Part shown: positions 56,842-64,000 of the stretch, one piece after another
Layout: each line of letters begins with the position of its first letter
How positions within the stretch are numbered: the first letter of the stretch is position 1
DNA from: Azospirillum sp. TSA2s
GTDB taxonomy: Bacteria; Pseudomonadota; Alphaproteobacteria; Azospirillales; Azospirillaceae
Reading direction: 5' to 3'
Assembly: GCF_004923315.1 (NCBI RefSeq)
Contig: NZ_CP039645.1
Span: forward strand, 291,001-355,000
Length of the DNA: 64,000 nt
Notes under the pieces: model-generated
Told to the model about the DNA's origin: nothing
Seen by the model: the letters and a program-made list of their open reading frames with translations, nothing else
Databases searched by the model: none
Program-made: the position numbers and the translations under genes

Positions 56842-58362
56842 GTGAATCTCTTCTCCCTTCTCGATCAGGCGGCAACCCGGTTCCCCGACCATGGGGCGGT
56901 GTTCCGCGGCACCGAGCCGGTCCACAGCTTCGCGGAGTTGCGCTCGCGCGCGCTGCGCATCGCCGCCGGGCTGCGGGCCTCGGGGCAGCCGGGGGACCGC
57001 ATCGCCATCGCGACGGAGAATGTGCCGGAATATGTCGAGCTGTTCTTCGCCATCTGGGCGGCCGGCATGGCGGCGACGCCGGTGAACGCCAAGCTGCATC
57101 CGCGCGAGTTGGTGCAGATCCTGGAGGATTCCTCTGCGACCACCGTCTTCGTCTCGCCCAAGCTGGCCCCCGGATTGGAACAGGCGCTCGACGGATCGCC
57201 GGCCGCCTCCTGCCGCCGGATCGTCATCGGCGGGAGCGATTACGCGGCCCTGGCGGCGGGGGAGGAGTGGGCCGGGCCGATCGACCCCGATCCGCAGGCG
57301 CTGGGCTGGCTGTTCTACACCAGCGGCACCACCGGCCGGTCGAAGGGGGCGATGCTGTCGCACCGCAACCTGCTGGCCATGACCATCGCCCATCTCGCCG
57401 ATGTCGAGGCGGTGGACGAGGAGTGCAGCCTGCTGCACGCCGCGCCGATGTCGCACGGCTCCGGCCTCTACATGGCGGCCTATGTCGCCCGCGGCGCCCG
57501 GCAGGTGGTTCCGGCCTCGTCGGCCTTCGAACCGGCGGAGTTCCTCGATCTCTGCGACCGCCACCCCGGCTGCGGCGCCTTCCTGGCCCCGACCATGGTG
57601 CAGAGGCTGCGGCTGGAGGCGGAGCGCGGCGGGCGCCGGCCGGCCAATCTGCGCTCCATCGTCTATGGCGGCGGGCCGATGTATGTGGAGGAATTGCGCC
57701 GGTCGCTGGCGGTCTTCGGCCCGGTCTTCGTCCAGATCTACGGCCAGGGCGAGGCGCCGATGACCATCACGTCCTTGCGCCGCCGCGACCATGCCGCGGA
57801 CGACGATGCGGTGCTGGGATCGGTCGGCTTCGCCCGCAGCGGCGTCGAGGTGGCGGTGGTGGATGCCGACGGCCGACCACTGCCGCCCGGCGAGGTGGGC
57901 GAGATCGTCTGCCGCGGCGACGTGGTGATGGCGGGCTATTGGAACAACGCCAAGGCGACGGCCGAGGCGCTGCGCGACGGCTGGCTCTACACCGGCGACA
58001 TGGGGTCGTTCGACCGGCGCGGCTACCTGACCCTTCGCGACCGGTCGAAGGACGTCATCATCAGCGGCGGCACCAACATCTACCCGCGCGAGGTGGAGGA
58101 GGTGCTGCTGCGCCATCCGGATGTCGCCGAGGTCTGCGTCACCGGCCAGCCCGATCCCGAATGGGGCGAGATCGTCGTCGCCTTCATCGTCGCCGAAGCC
58201 GGCCGCGACATTTCCCCCGACGGCCTCGACGCCCATTGCAACGCCAACATCGCCCGCTTCAAGCGGCCCAAGCGTTACCTGTTCGTCGAGGCGCTGCCGA
58301 AAAACAACTACGGCAAGGTGGTGAAGCGCGAGTTGCGGGCGCGTCTGGCCGGCGGCGCGTAG
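56842..58362 (+). CDS. AMP-forming acyl-CoA synthetase / AMP-dependent ligase
   Basis: 506 residues from GTG at 56842, which starts exactly at the family N-terminus (NLFSLLDQAATRFPDHGAVFRG). The AMP-binding P-loop is LFYTSGTTGRSKGAML, then YGGGPMYVEELRRSL, YGQGEAPM, the hinge YTGDMGSFDRRGYLTLRDRSKDVIISGGTNIYP, and the catalytic Lys in KNNYGKVVKREL. It activates a carboxylic acid to its CoA thioester. The lack of neighbours for beta-oxidation leaves the acid unknown; the C-terminal part resembles medium-chain and aromatic acid ligases. Confidence 0.92.
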   Translation: MNLFSLLDQAATRFPDHGAVFRGTEPVHSFAELRSRALRIAAGLRASGQPGDRIAIATENVPEYVELFFAIWAAGMAATPVNAKLHPRELVQILEDSSATTVFVSPKLAPGLEQALDGSPAASCRRIVIGGSDYAALAAGEEWAGPIDPDPQALGWLFYTSGTTGRSKGAMLSHRNLLAMTIAHLADVEAVDEECSLLHAAPMSHGSGLYMAAYVARGARQVVPASSAFEPAEFLDLCDRHPGCGAFLAPTMVQRLRLEAERGGRRPANLRSIVYGGGPMYVEELRRSLAVFGPVFVQIYGQGEAPMTITSLRRRDHAADDDAVLGSVGFARSGVEVAVVDADGRPLPPGEVGEIVCRGDVVMAGYWNNAKATAEALRDGWLYTGDMGSFDRRGYLTLRDRSKDVIISGGTNIYPREVEEVLLRHPDVAEVCVTGQPDPEWGEIVVAFIVAEAGRDISPDGLDAHCNANIARFKRPKRYLFVEALPKNNYGKVVKRELRARLAGGA

Positions 58363-58378
58363 GACAGGGGAGGGCCGG

Positions 58379-58804
58379 TCAGCGGCCGGCCGCCTGACGG
58401 CGCAGGGCCTTCAACTCCTCGAAGCGGGCGGAGACGTCGCGCATGACGGCAGCCATTCCCATCATCGCGCCGTCCGCGTCCTTCAGCGGCACGATGGTGA
58501 ACTCCACCGAGATGCGGCTGCCGTCCTTGCGGGTCGCCGGAACCGACAGCAGGTCGCCGCTGCCATATCGGCTGACCCCCGACTTCATCACCTCGTCATA
58601 GCCGTCCCAATGGCGCTGGCGCTGCCGTTCGGGGATGATGATGTCGAGCGACTGGCCCAACGCCTCTTCGGCGGTGAAGCCGAACACCCGCTCGGCACCG
58701 GCGTTCCAGAAGCGGATGATGCCCTCGCGGTCGGAATAGGCGATGGCTTCGGCCGGGCTGTTCAGCAGCGCCAGCCCCAGCCGTTGCAGGTCGTCCTCGG
58801 TCAT
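58379..58804 (-). CDS. Small single-PAS-domain protein
   Basis: 141 residues consisting almost entirely of one PAS domain: NSPAEAIAYSDREGIIRFWNAGAERVFGFTAEEALGQ, then DIIIPERQRQRHWDGYDEVMKSG and a PAC-like RISVEFTIVPLKDADG. There is no output domain. ATG at 58804. It may sense a ligand, light or redox state and act by binding a partner. It is convergent with the acyl-CoA synthetase and 50 bp downstream of the VanB-type reductase gene on the same strand, so the two could be co-transcribed. Confidence 0.88.
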   Translation of the reverse strand: MTEDDLQRLGLALLNSPAEAIAYSDREGIIRFWNAGAERVFGFTAEEALGQSLDIIIPERQRQRHWDGYDEVMKSGVSRYGSGDLLSVPATRKDGSRISVEFTIVPLKDADGAMMGMAAVMRDVSARFEELKALRRQAAGR

Positions 58805-58854
58805 GCGTGCTCCCCCCTTTCATCGTTGAAATGTCATCGTTGAATGTCCCGGAC

Positions 58855-59853
58855 TCACAGGTCCAACACCAATCTTGCGCTGCGGGCACGCGACACGCAC
58901 AGCATCATCGTCTTGCCGGCGGCGCGTTCGGCGTCGGACAGCACGCTGTCGCGGTGGTCGGGTTCGCCCTCCAGCACCGTCGTCTCGCAGGTGCCGCAGA
59001 TGCCCTGTTCGCAGGACGAGTCGACCGTGACGCCGGCGGCGTCGAGCGCCTCCAGCACGCTGGTCCCCGGCGGCACCGTGACCGTCACGCCCGACCGGGC
59101 GCAGACCACCTCGAAGCTGACGTCCTTGAAGCTGTCGGCGGCCGCATCCTCGCGGACGGGCTCGACCCGCGGCGTGAACCATTCGAAGCGGACATCCTGC
59201 GCCGGCCGGGCCGCTGCGGCAACCGCCTCCATCAGCCGTTGCGGACCGCAGCAGTAGATCGGGACATCGACGGGCGTCGCGGCGAGCAGCGCGTCCACCG
59301 TCAGCTTCCGCCCCTCGTCGGCGGCATGGACCTCGACACGGCCATGGGGCAGGGCGCGGAGTTCGCCGAGGAACGGCGCCGCCGCGGCGCTGCGCACGCA
59401 ATAATGCAGGGTCCAGTCGGCGCCCCGGTCGGCCGCCGCGCGGATCATCGGCAGCAACGGCGTGATGCCGATACCGCCGGCGATGAACAGATAGCGCGGC
59501 GCCTCGTCGTAGCGGAAATTGTTGCGCGGCAAACCGATGGCGACGGCGGCGCCCGGCTCCAGTTCGCCATGGACGAAACGCGATCCCCGCCCGCCGGGCA
59601 CGTTCAGAACGGCGATGCTGTAGGCCTGCCAGTCCGCCGGATTGCCGCACAGCGAATAGGACCGCACCGCCCCGTCCGGCAGATGGATGTCGATGTGCGC
59701 GCCCGGCTCCGCCGGTGGCAGGACCTGCCCGTCAGGGTCGCGCAGTTCCACCAGCATCACCTGCGGCGCCACCCGCTCCAGACGATGCACGCGCAGCGTC
59801 CGTGTCTTCGAAGGCGGGCGCTGCAGTGTCTCCGGCTGAAGGGTGTTCATCAT
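58855..59853 (-). CDS. VanB/phthalate-dioxygenase-reductase-type ferredoxin oxidoreductase
   Basis: 332 residues in the order flavin domain, NAD domain, ferredoxin. The flavin-binding RSYSLCGNP is near residue 75. The nucleotide-binding GGIGITPLLPMIRAA and CCGPQRLMEAV follow. The C-terminal plant-type 2Fe-2S cluster is formed by CEQGICGTCE and the later Cys in MMLCVSRA. Such reductases feed electrons from NAD(P)H to Rieske oxygenases, but no oxygenase gene is in the window. The start is the first of two Met codons at 59853. The promoter has a SoxR-box-like spacer. Confidence 0.9.
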   Translation of the reverse strand: MMNTLQPETLQRPPSKTRTLRVHRLERVAPQVMLVELRDPDGQVLPPAEPGAHIDIHLPDGAVRSYSLCGNPADWQAYSIAVLNVPGGRGSRFVHGELEPGAAVAIGLPRNNFRYDEAPRYLFIAGGIGITPLLPMIRAAADRGADWTLHYCVRSAAAAPFLGELRALPHGRVEVHAADEGRKLTVDALLAATPVDVPIYCCGPQRLMEAVAAAARPAQDVRFEWFTPRVEPVREDAAADSFKDVSFEVVCARSGVTVTVPPGTSVLEALDAAGVTVDSSCEQGICGTCETTVLEGEPDHRDSVLSDAERAAGKTMMLCVSRARSARLVLDL

Positions 59854-59898
59854 CGTACCTGCCTGAAAAGTTCGTCGGTGGGGAAGGGTGCTGGCGTT

Positions 59899-59953
59899 TG
59901 GTATACCAGATCCAACGCAAACAGCATAAAACCTCAAGTCAACTTCAGGTCAA
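59899..59953 (-). promoter_or_regulatory. SoxR/MerR-type promoter with downstream palindrome, upstream of the VanB-type gene
   Basis: On the minus strand TTGACC and TATGCT are 19 bases apart (59948-59953 and 59923-59928), the long spacing used by MerR-family activators. Between them lies a dyad, CCTGAAGTTGACTTGAGG, differing in two places from the SoxR consensus CCTCAAGTTAACTTGAGG. Just past the start site, TGGTATACCA (59899-59908) is a perfect palindrome of the GntR/FCD kind. The promoter therefore looks doubly controlled. Confidence 0.6.
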
Positions 59954-60088
59954 GCGAAAATGCCGGAATGCCGCCGCGAATTCGACGGCTTGCAGACCTC
60001 CCCGGCGAACGGCCAATGGATCATCCGCGCCTTGCCGGGTGTTGTTCGCGAAACGGTGCGCACCGGCACAACAGCGGGAGGAGCGATC

Positions 60089-60715
60089 ATGTCACGCAAG
60101 ACGATCTTGGTCCTGGTTGCGACACTCGGACTGGCGGCAATGCCGGCGCTTGCCGCATCCGGCGATGTCCATTCCGTGGTGGGAGAGAAGGTGAACCTGC
60201 GCGCCGGCCCCTCCGACGATGCGGCGGTGCGGTCCACCGTCGCGCGCGGCGGCGAGGTGGTCGAATTGCGGCGGGAGGGCAACTGGCTGGGCGTCCGGGT
60301 GCTGCGCACCGGGGAGGAGGGCTGGCTGTTCTCCGACCTCGTCAAGCGGCAGACCGCCAGCACGCTGGGCGGCGGGGAGGCCGCACCGGCGCAGGCCGGG
60401 TTCGAGCGGCTGTCGCCCGGTTTCGACGGGCTGATGGCGACCATCGGCGAGCGTCTCGGCTACCGCTTCGCCGACAAGGTGGACCAGGCCGGCAACGGCG
60501 CCCTTCGGGTCGTGCCGACCCAGGAATGGTCCTACAACACCGGCCGCGACGCCAAGATGTACGCGGCGCTGGCCCTGTACCAGATGTGGAAGAACTACAA
60601 CAACGGCCGACCGGTGACGGTGACGCTGGGGCCCCAGGGGCCGTCCGCCATCACCATCGCCGATGCCGCGAAAGGGCCCGAACTGACCATGCCGACGCTG
60701 AACCCGTCTCGCTGA
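60089..60715 (+). CDS. Secreted bacterial SH3-domain protein
   Basis: 208 residues. A signal peptide (TILVLVATLGLAAMPALAASG) is cut near residue 22. An SH3b domain follows: VVGEKVNLRAGPSDDAAVRSTVARGGEVVELRREGNWLGVRVL. The C-terminal 110 residues (LMATIGERLGYRFADKVDQAGNG, MYAALALYQMWKNYNNG) are not recognised. It probably binds cell wall or a periplasmic partner. ATG at 60089 follows GGGAGGAG. Confidence 0.88.
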   Translation: MSRKTILVLVATLGLAAMPALAASGDVHSVVGEKVNLRAGPSDDAAVRSTVARGGEVVELRREGNWLGVRVLRTGEEGWLFSDLVKRQTASTLGGGEAAPAQAGFERLSPGFDGLMATIGERLGYRFADKVDQAGNGALRVVPTQEWSYNTGRDAKMYAALALYQMWKNYNNGRPVTVTLGPQGPSAITIADAAKGPELTMPTLNPSR

Positions 60716-61053
60716 GCCGAGGCCGGGCCTTGGACTCGGGCTGAATGGATCGGGCTGAGCGAATCGGCCCGAATCCGCGCGTGGTGCCGATCACTCGGGA
60801 TGGGCGGCCATGCGGCGTCGCGCGGCCCTCCCGTCGCGGCTCCTGCCCGATGTGCGGCGTGTTGGCGCAGGAACGGCGATGACCGGCCTTCCGCAGCGCC
60901 GTCCGGTCGACCATCCGCCGCCACCGCACCCAAATTTCCTGAAATACCGCCATATGTAAACCGGGCCGCAATAATTGGCCTCGACACTGACATCAGAGTG
61001 CGTAGCCCGCACGGCAATCGTCCGGTCGATCGAGTTCGAAAAGGTGCACCCCC
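60716..61053. other. 338-bp gap upstream of the second chemoreceptor
   Basis: No gene seen. Right after the SH3 gene, three 14-bp direct repeats starting TCGGGCTGA or TCGGCCCGA (60736-60777) form a possible hairpin without T-run. The A/T-richer part at about 60945-60980, near the chemoreceptor start, may hold its promoter; no sigma-28 match was recognised. Confidence 0.4.
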
Positions 61054-62769
61054 ATGTCCGTGTCGCCAACCTCCGTGCCGCCCACCCGCACGCGCCTCGT
61101 CACCAAGATCATGGGGCCGTCGCTGCTGCTGGCCGCCATCGCCGTCGGGATTGCGGTGTATGGCTTGGCGTCGCTCTCCACCCTGCATGAACGGAACGTC
61201 CAGCTGGTCGAGCGCGATGCGGCACGTCTGGAGATGGCGCTGCGGCTGAACAGCGAGTTGAACGTCACGGCGATCGCCACATCGAACGCCGTGCTCGCCA
61301 CCAAGGCGGAGGATGTGAAGACCATCCGCGGACGCTACCAGCAGCGTCTGGCCGCCGTGCTGGATTACTCGAAGCGGATCCTGGAGACCAACCCCGCGCC
61401 GGCCATCGCAAAGCCGGCAAAGGACATCCAGGACCTGTCGGGCGATTACGACCGGCTGGCCCAGCGGGCCATCGCCCTGTCGGCCGAAGGCAAGAAGGAC
61501 GAGGCCTTCCAGGTGATCTTCGGCGAGATGCGGGACGTGCGCTTCAAGATCAACGGCGAGTCGGACAAGCTGGTCGCCGCCGCCAAGGAGGAGATGCAGG
61601 CCGCGCAGAAGAGCGGCGATGCGGTCTATAACGCCGCCCTTTTCTGGCAATCGCTGGGGTCGGTGCTCGGCATTGCGCTGTCGCTGGGTCTGCTGGTCTG
61701 GATCGTCCAGCGTCACGTCTCCCGCCCGCTGACCCGCCTGACCTCGGCGACTGAGCGGCTGTCGCGCGGCGATCTGGAGGTCGAGCTGGAGGCCCTTGAC
61801 CAGGGGCGCGGCGACGAGGTCGGCACGCTGGCGCACGCGCTCCACATCTTCCGCGACAACGCGCGCGAGATGCGCCGTCTGGAGGCGCAGCAGCATGAGG
61901 AGGAGGCGCTGAAGGACCGGCGCCGGCAGGCCGTCGACGGGCTGATCGCCAATTTCGAGAACGGGATCACCGGGCAGCTCACGGTGCTGACCAATGCCGC
62001 CGACCAGATGCAGCAGACCGCCCAGCTGATGAACCGCACCGCGGAGTCGACGCACGAGCGCACCGCCGCGGTGGCCAACGCCTCCGAGGTGGCGTCCGGA
62101 AACGTGCAGACCGTCGCCGCCGCCGCCGATGAACTGACCGCGTCGATCGCCGAGATCAGCCGCCAGATCGAGCAGGCCAACGGCGTCGCCGGCGAGGCCG
62201 TGCAGCAGGTGATGCAAACCAACACGACCGTCGAGGGGCTGTCGTCCGCCGCCGCCCGGATCGGCGAGGTCGCCCATCTGATCACCGAAATCGCCAGCCA
62301 GACCAACCTGCTGGCGCTGAACGCCACCATCGAGGCGGCGCGGGCGGGAGAGGCGGGCAAGGGCTTCGCCGTCGTCGCCCAGGAGGTGAAGAACCTCGCC
62401 ACCTCGACCGCGCGCGCGACCGAGGAGATCACCGCGCAGATCCAGGAGATCCAGGCGGTGAGCGGCGAGACGGTCGCGGCGATCCGCAATGTCGGGACGA
62501 CGATCCGCTCCATCAGCCAGATCTCCGCCACCATTGCCGCCGCCGTCGAGCAGCAGAGCGCGGCGACGCGGGAGATCGCGCGCAACACCCAGGAGGCGGC
62601 GCAGGGAACCAGCCAGGTGTCCACTCACATCGGCGGCGTGGAGGCGGCGGCCCGCGATACCGAGGCGGCGGCCGATCAGGTCAAGACCGCAGCCGCCGCC
62701 CTGTCCGGCGAAGCGTCGTCGCTGCATGCCCAGGTCGCCGCTTTCCTCTCCTCCATCCGGGCTGCCTGA
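61054..62769 (+). CDS. Methyl-accepting chemotaxis protein with four-helix-bundle sensor
   Basis: 571 residues. TM1 is at about 22-42 ([19 protein letters not shown]), a four-helix-bundle periplasmic domain at about 43-190, and TM2 at about 196-215 ([18 protein letters not shown]). HAMP is [21 protein letters not shown]. The signalling tip is [35 protein letters not shown] (parts SQTNLLALN and [11 protein letters not shown]). It shares the typical tip with the chemoreceptor at 6.2-8.3 kb but differs in its sensor. ATG at 61054 follows AAAGGTG. Confidence 0.93.
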   Translation: MSVSPTSVPPTRTRLVTKIMGPSLLLAAIAVGIAVYGLASLSTLHERNVQLVERDAARLEMALRLNSELNVTAIATSNAVLATKAEDVKTIRGRYQQRLAAVLDYSKRILETNPAPAIAKPAKDIQDLSGDYDRLAQRAIALSAEGKKDEAFQVIFGEMRDVRFKINGESDKLVAAAKEEMQAAQKSGDAVYNAALFWQSLGSVLGIALSLGLLVWIVQRHVSRPLTRLTSATERLSRGDLEVELEALDQGRGDEVGTLAHALHIFRDNAREMRRLEAQQHEEEALKDRRRQAVDGLIANFENGITGQLTVLTNAADQMQQTAQLMNRTAESTHERTAAVANASEVASGNVQTVAAAADELTASIAEISRQIEQANGVAGEAVQQVMQTNTTVEGLSSAAARIGEVAHLITEIASQTNLLALNATIEAARAGEAGKGFAVVAQEVKNLATSTARATEEITAQIQEIQAVSGETVAAIRNVGTTIRSISQISATIAAAVEQQSAATREIARNTQEAAQGTSQVSTHIGGVEAAARDTEAAADQVKTAAAALSGEASSLHAQVAAFLSSIRAA

Positions 62770-62901
62770 GCGGTCCATCCGGTCCGGGCGTCATACATCT
62801 GTCACGGTGCTGCTGTAGCGTGACGCGCCGGCGCGAGGCCGCCCACGCCGAACAGCCGTCCGGCGGGGCCGATCCGCCAAGTCCTTCCGGAGACCCGTCG
62901 C

Positions 62902-64000
62902 ATGGATTTCTTCCGCCGCTTCAACTTCCTGGTCTGTGCCCCCGCCTTCGAGGTGGACGAGCTGGAGGGCATGCGGCTTCAGCAGATCCTGTCGGAAGTG
63001 GAGCGGATGGGCTTCGAGGTGGTGCGCGCCCGCCGGGTCGAGGATGCCGAGCTGGCGATCCGCACCGATGCCGCCATCGGCTGCATGATCGTCGATTGGG
63101 GCAAGCGCGGCGCCGACGGCAAGCAGGCCTCGCTGATCGCCTTCGCCCGCCAGCGCGGCTTGGAGATGCCGATCATCCTGCTGGTCCGCCGCCAGCGGCT
63201 GGAGAACATCCCGGTCGACGTGCTGAACCAAGTCGACGGCTACATCTTCCTGGCGGAGGAAACGCCGGAGTTCATCGCCAAGAATCTGGTCAGCCGGCTG
63301 AAGCAGTATGCCGACACGCTGAAGACGCCCTTCTTCGGCGCACTGGTCGATTATGCGGAGGAGGGCAACCAGCTCTGGACCTGCCCCGGCCACAATGGCG
63401 GCATCTTCTACAGCCGCAGCCCGATCGGCCGCATCTTCGTCGAGCATCTGGGCGAGGCGGTGTTCCGCGACGACATCGACAATTCGGTGCTGGAGATGGG
63501 CGACCTGCTGGTCCATGAGGGGCCGGCGCTCCAGGCGCAGAAGGAGGCCGCCCGCATCTTCGGGGCGGAGCGCACCTATTTCGTGCTGAACGGCACCTCG
63601 GCCTCCAACAAGATCGTGCTGTCGGCGCTGGTGGCGGAAGACGACCTCGTGCTGTTCGACCGCAACAACCACAAGGCGGCCCATCACGGCGGCCTGTTCC
63701 TGGGCGGCGGCATCCCGATCTTCCTGGAGACCGAGCGTAACGCCCATGGCCTGATCGGTCCCATCGACCCGCAGGCTCTGGACGAGGAGGTGATCCGCGA
63801 GCGCATCCGCCGCAACCCGCTGGTCAAGGACCCCGACGCCTGGAAGCGCGAACGCCCCTTCCGCGCCGCGGTGATCCAGCAATGCAGCTACGACGGCACC
63901 ATCTACAACGCCCAGATGATGCTGGAGCGGATCGGCAAGCTCTGTGACTACATCCTGTTCGACGAGGCCTGGGCGGGGTTCCTGAAATTCCACCCGCTGT
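62902..64000 (+). CDS. Orn/Lys/Arg decarboxylase, class I PLP enzyme (3' end cut by window)
   Basis: 366 codons are visible and the gene runs off the right edge. An N-terminal wing domain (FNFLVCAPAFEVDEL, residues 1-125) resembles a receiver fold, as in inducible Lys/Arg/Orn decarboxylases. The PLP domain begins TCPGHNGGIFYSRSPIGRIF; FVLNGTSASNKIV and FDRNNHKAAHHGG bind the cofactor phosphate. CSYDGTIYNAQMM and YILFDEAWAGF hold the Asp facing the PLP ring. The Schiff-base Lys lies beyond the edge. Substrate (Lys, Arg or Orn) cannot be told. ATG at 62902 follows GGAG. Confidence 0.92.
   Translation, partial: MDFFRRFNFLVCAPAFEVDELEGMRLQQILSEVERMGFEVVRARRVEDAELAIRTDAAIGCMIVDWGKRGADGKQASLIAFARQRGLEMPIILLVRRQRLENIPVDVLNQVDGYIFLAEETPEFIAKNLVSRLKQYADTLKTPFFGALVDYAEEGNQLWTCPGHNGGIFYSRSPIGRIFVEHLGEAVFRDDIDNSVLEMGDLLVHEGPALQAQKEAARIFGAERTYFVLNGTSASNKIVLSALVAEDDLVLFDRNNHKAAHHGGLFLGGGIPIFLETERNAHGLIGPIDPQALDEEVIRERIRRNPLVKDPDAWKRERPFRAAVIQQCSYDGTIYNAQMMLERIGKLCDYILFDEAWAGFLKFHPL

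Noticed and set aside
62786-62825. Terminator after the second chemoreceptor
   Set aside because: GCGTCA/TGACGC arms are short with a long loop and no T-run.

Overview
The window is GC-rich, tightly packed bacterial DNA. Its gene content (ribose-type ABC transporter with a ROK regulator, dct genes, FixL/FixJ-like signalling proteins, multiple chemoreceptors, KaiC-like ATPase) points to a free-living or plant-associated alphaproteobacterium, most likely an Azospirillum-type Rhodospirillales member. That placement is inferred from gene content and protein style, not from a database search. No rRNA, tRNA, CRISPR array, IS element or phage gene was seen. Both ends cut a gene: a sugar-phosphate isomerase-like gene on the left and an Orn/Lys/Arg decarboxylase on the right.

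Region by region. 0-6.2 kb: a leftward operon (ATPase, permease, periplasmic binding protein, TIM-barrel isomerase) for an unidentified sugar or polyol, with a divergent ROK regulator. 6.2-8.3 kb: a chemoreceptor. 8.6-11.9 kb: a DUF6502/DUF5666 pair and an orphan membrane protein resembling the transmembrane half of a type I secretion ABC transporter. 11.9-23.3 kb: an apparently self-sufficient phosphotransferase system for amino sugars, with an IIA-HPr-EI fusion, NagE-like IICB, deaminase, NagA, HAD phosphatase, GntR/UTRA regulator, MurQ and a second IICB. This would import GlcNAc/MurNAc-type sugars as 6-phosphates and convert them to fructose-6-phosphate. 23.4-31.7 kb: a flavoprotein and a sulfonate/taurine-type operon (binding protein, two permeases, ATPase, TauD-like dioxygenase, amidase), preceded by a short leader peptide ending in Cys-Thr-Cys. 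32.1-33.0 kb: an unrecognised Thr/Asp/Ala/His-rich protein.

33.1-39.3 kb: aspA-dctA-dctB-dctD in one direction, behind a good sigma-54 promoter with two helically phased dyads upstream. 39.3-44.9 kb: small metabolic genes (MOSC protein, hydroxypyruvate isomerase-like protein, acetyltransferase, quinone oxidoreductase with divergent LysR, disulfide reductase). 45-54 kb: a signalling island (FixL/FixJ-like pair, single-domain receiver, hybrid kinase, KaiC-like ATPase, second hybrid kinase). 54-64 kb: M48 lipoprotein protease, LysR/aldo-keto reductase pair, acyl-CoA synthetase, PAS protein, VanB-type reductase behind a SoxR-box-like promoter, SH3 protein, a second chemoreceptor and the partial decarboxylase.

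Three copies of a GC-rich palindromic intergenic repeat sit at 0.9, 4.9 and 19.0 kb; two of them carry an identical-length 60-bp nested module. The observations most worth following are the candidate cysteine leader peptide, the sigma-54 architecture at aspA-dctABD, the SoxR-like 19-bp-spacer promoter, the nested repeats and the ATPase-less secretion-transporter-like protein.
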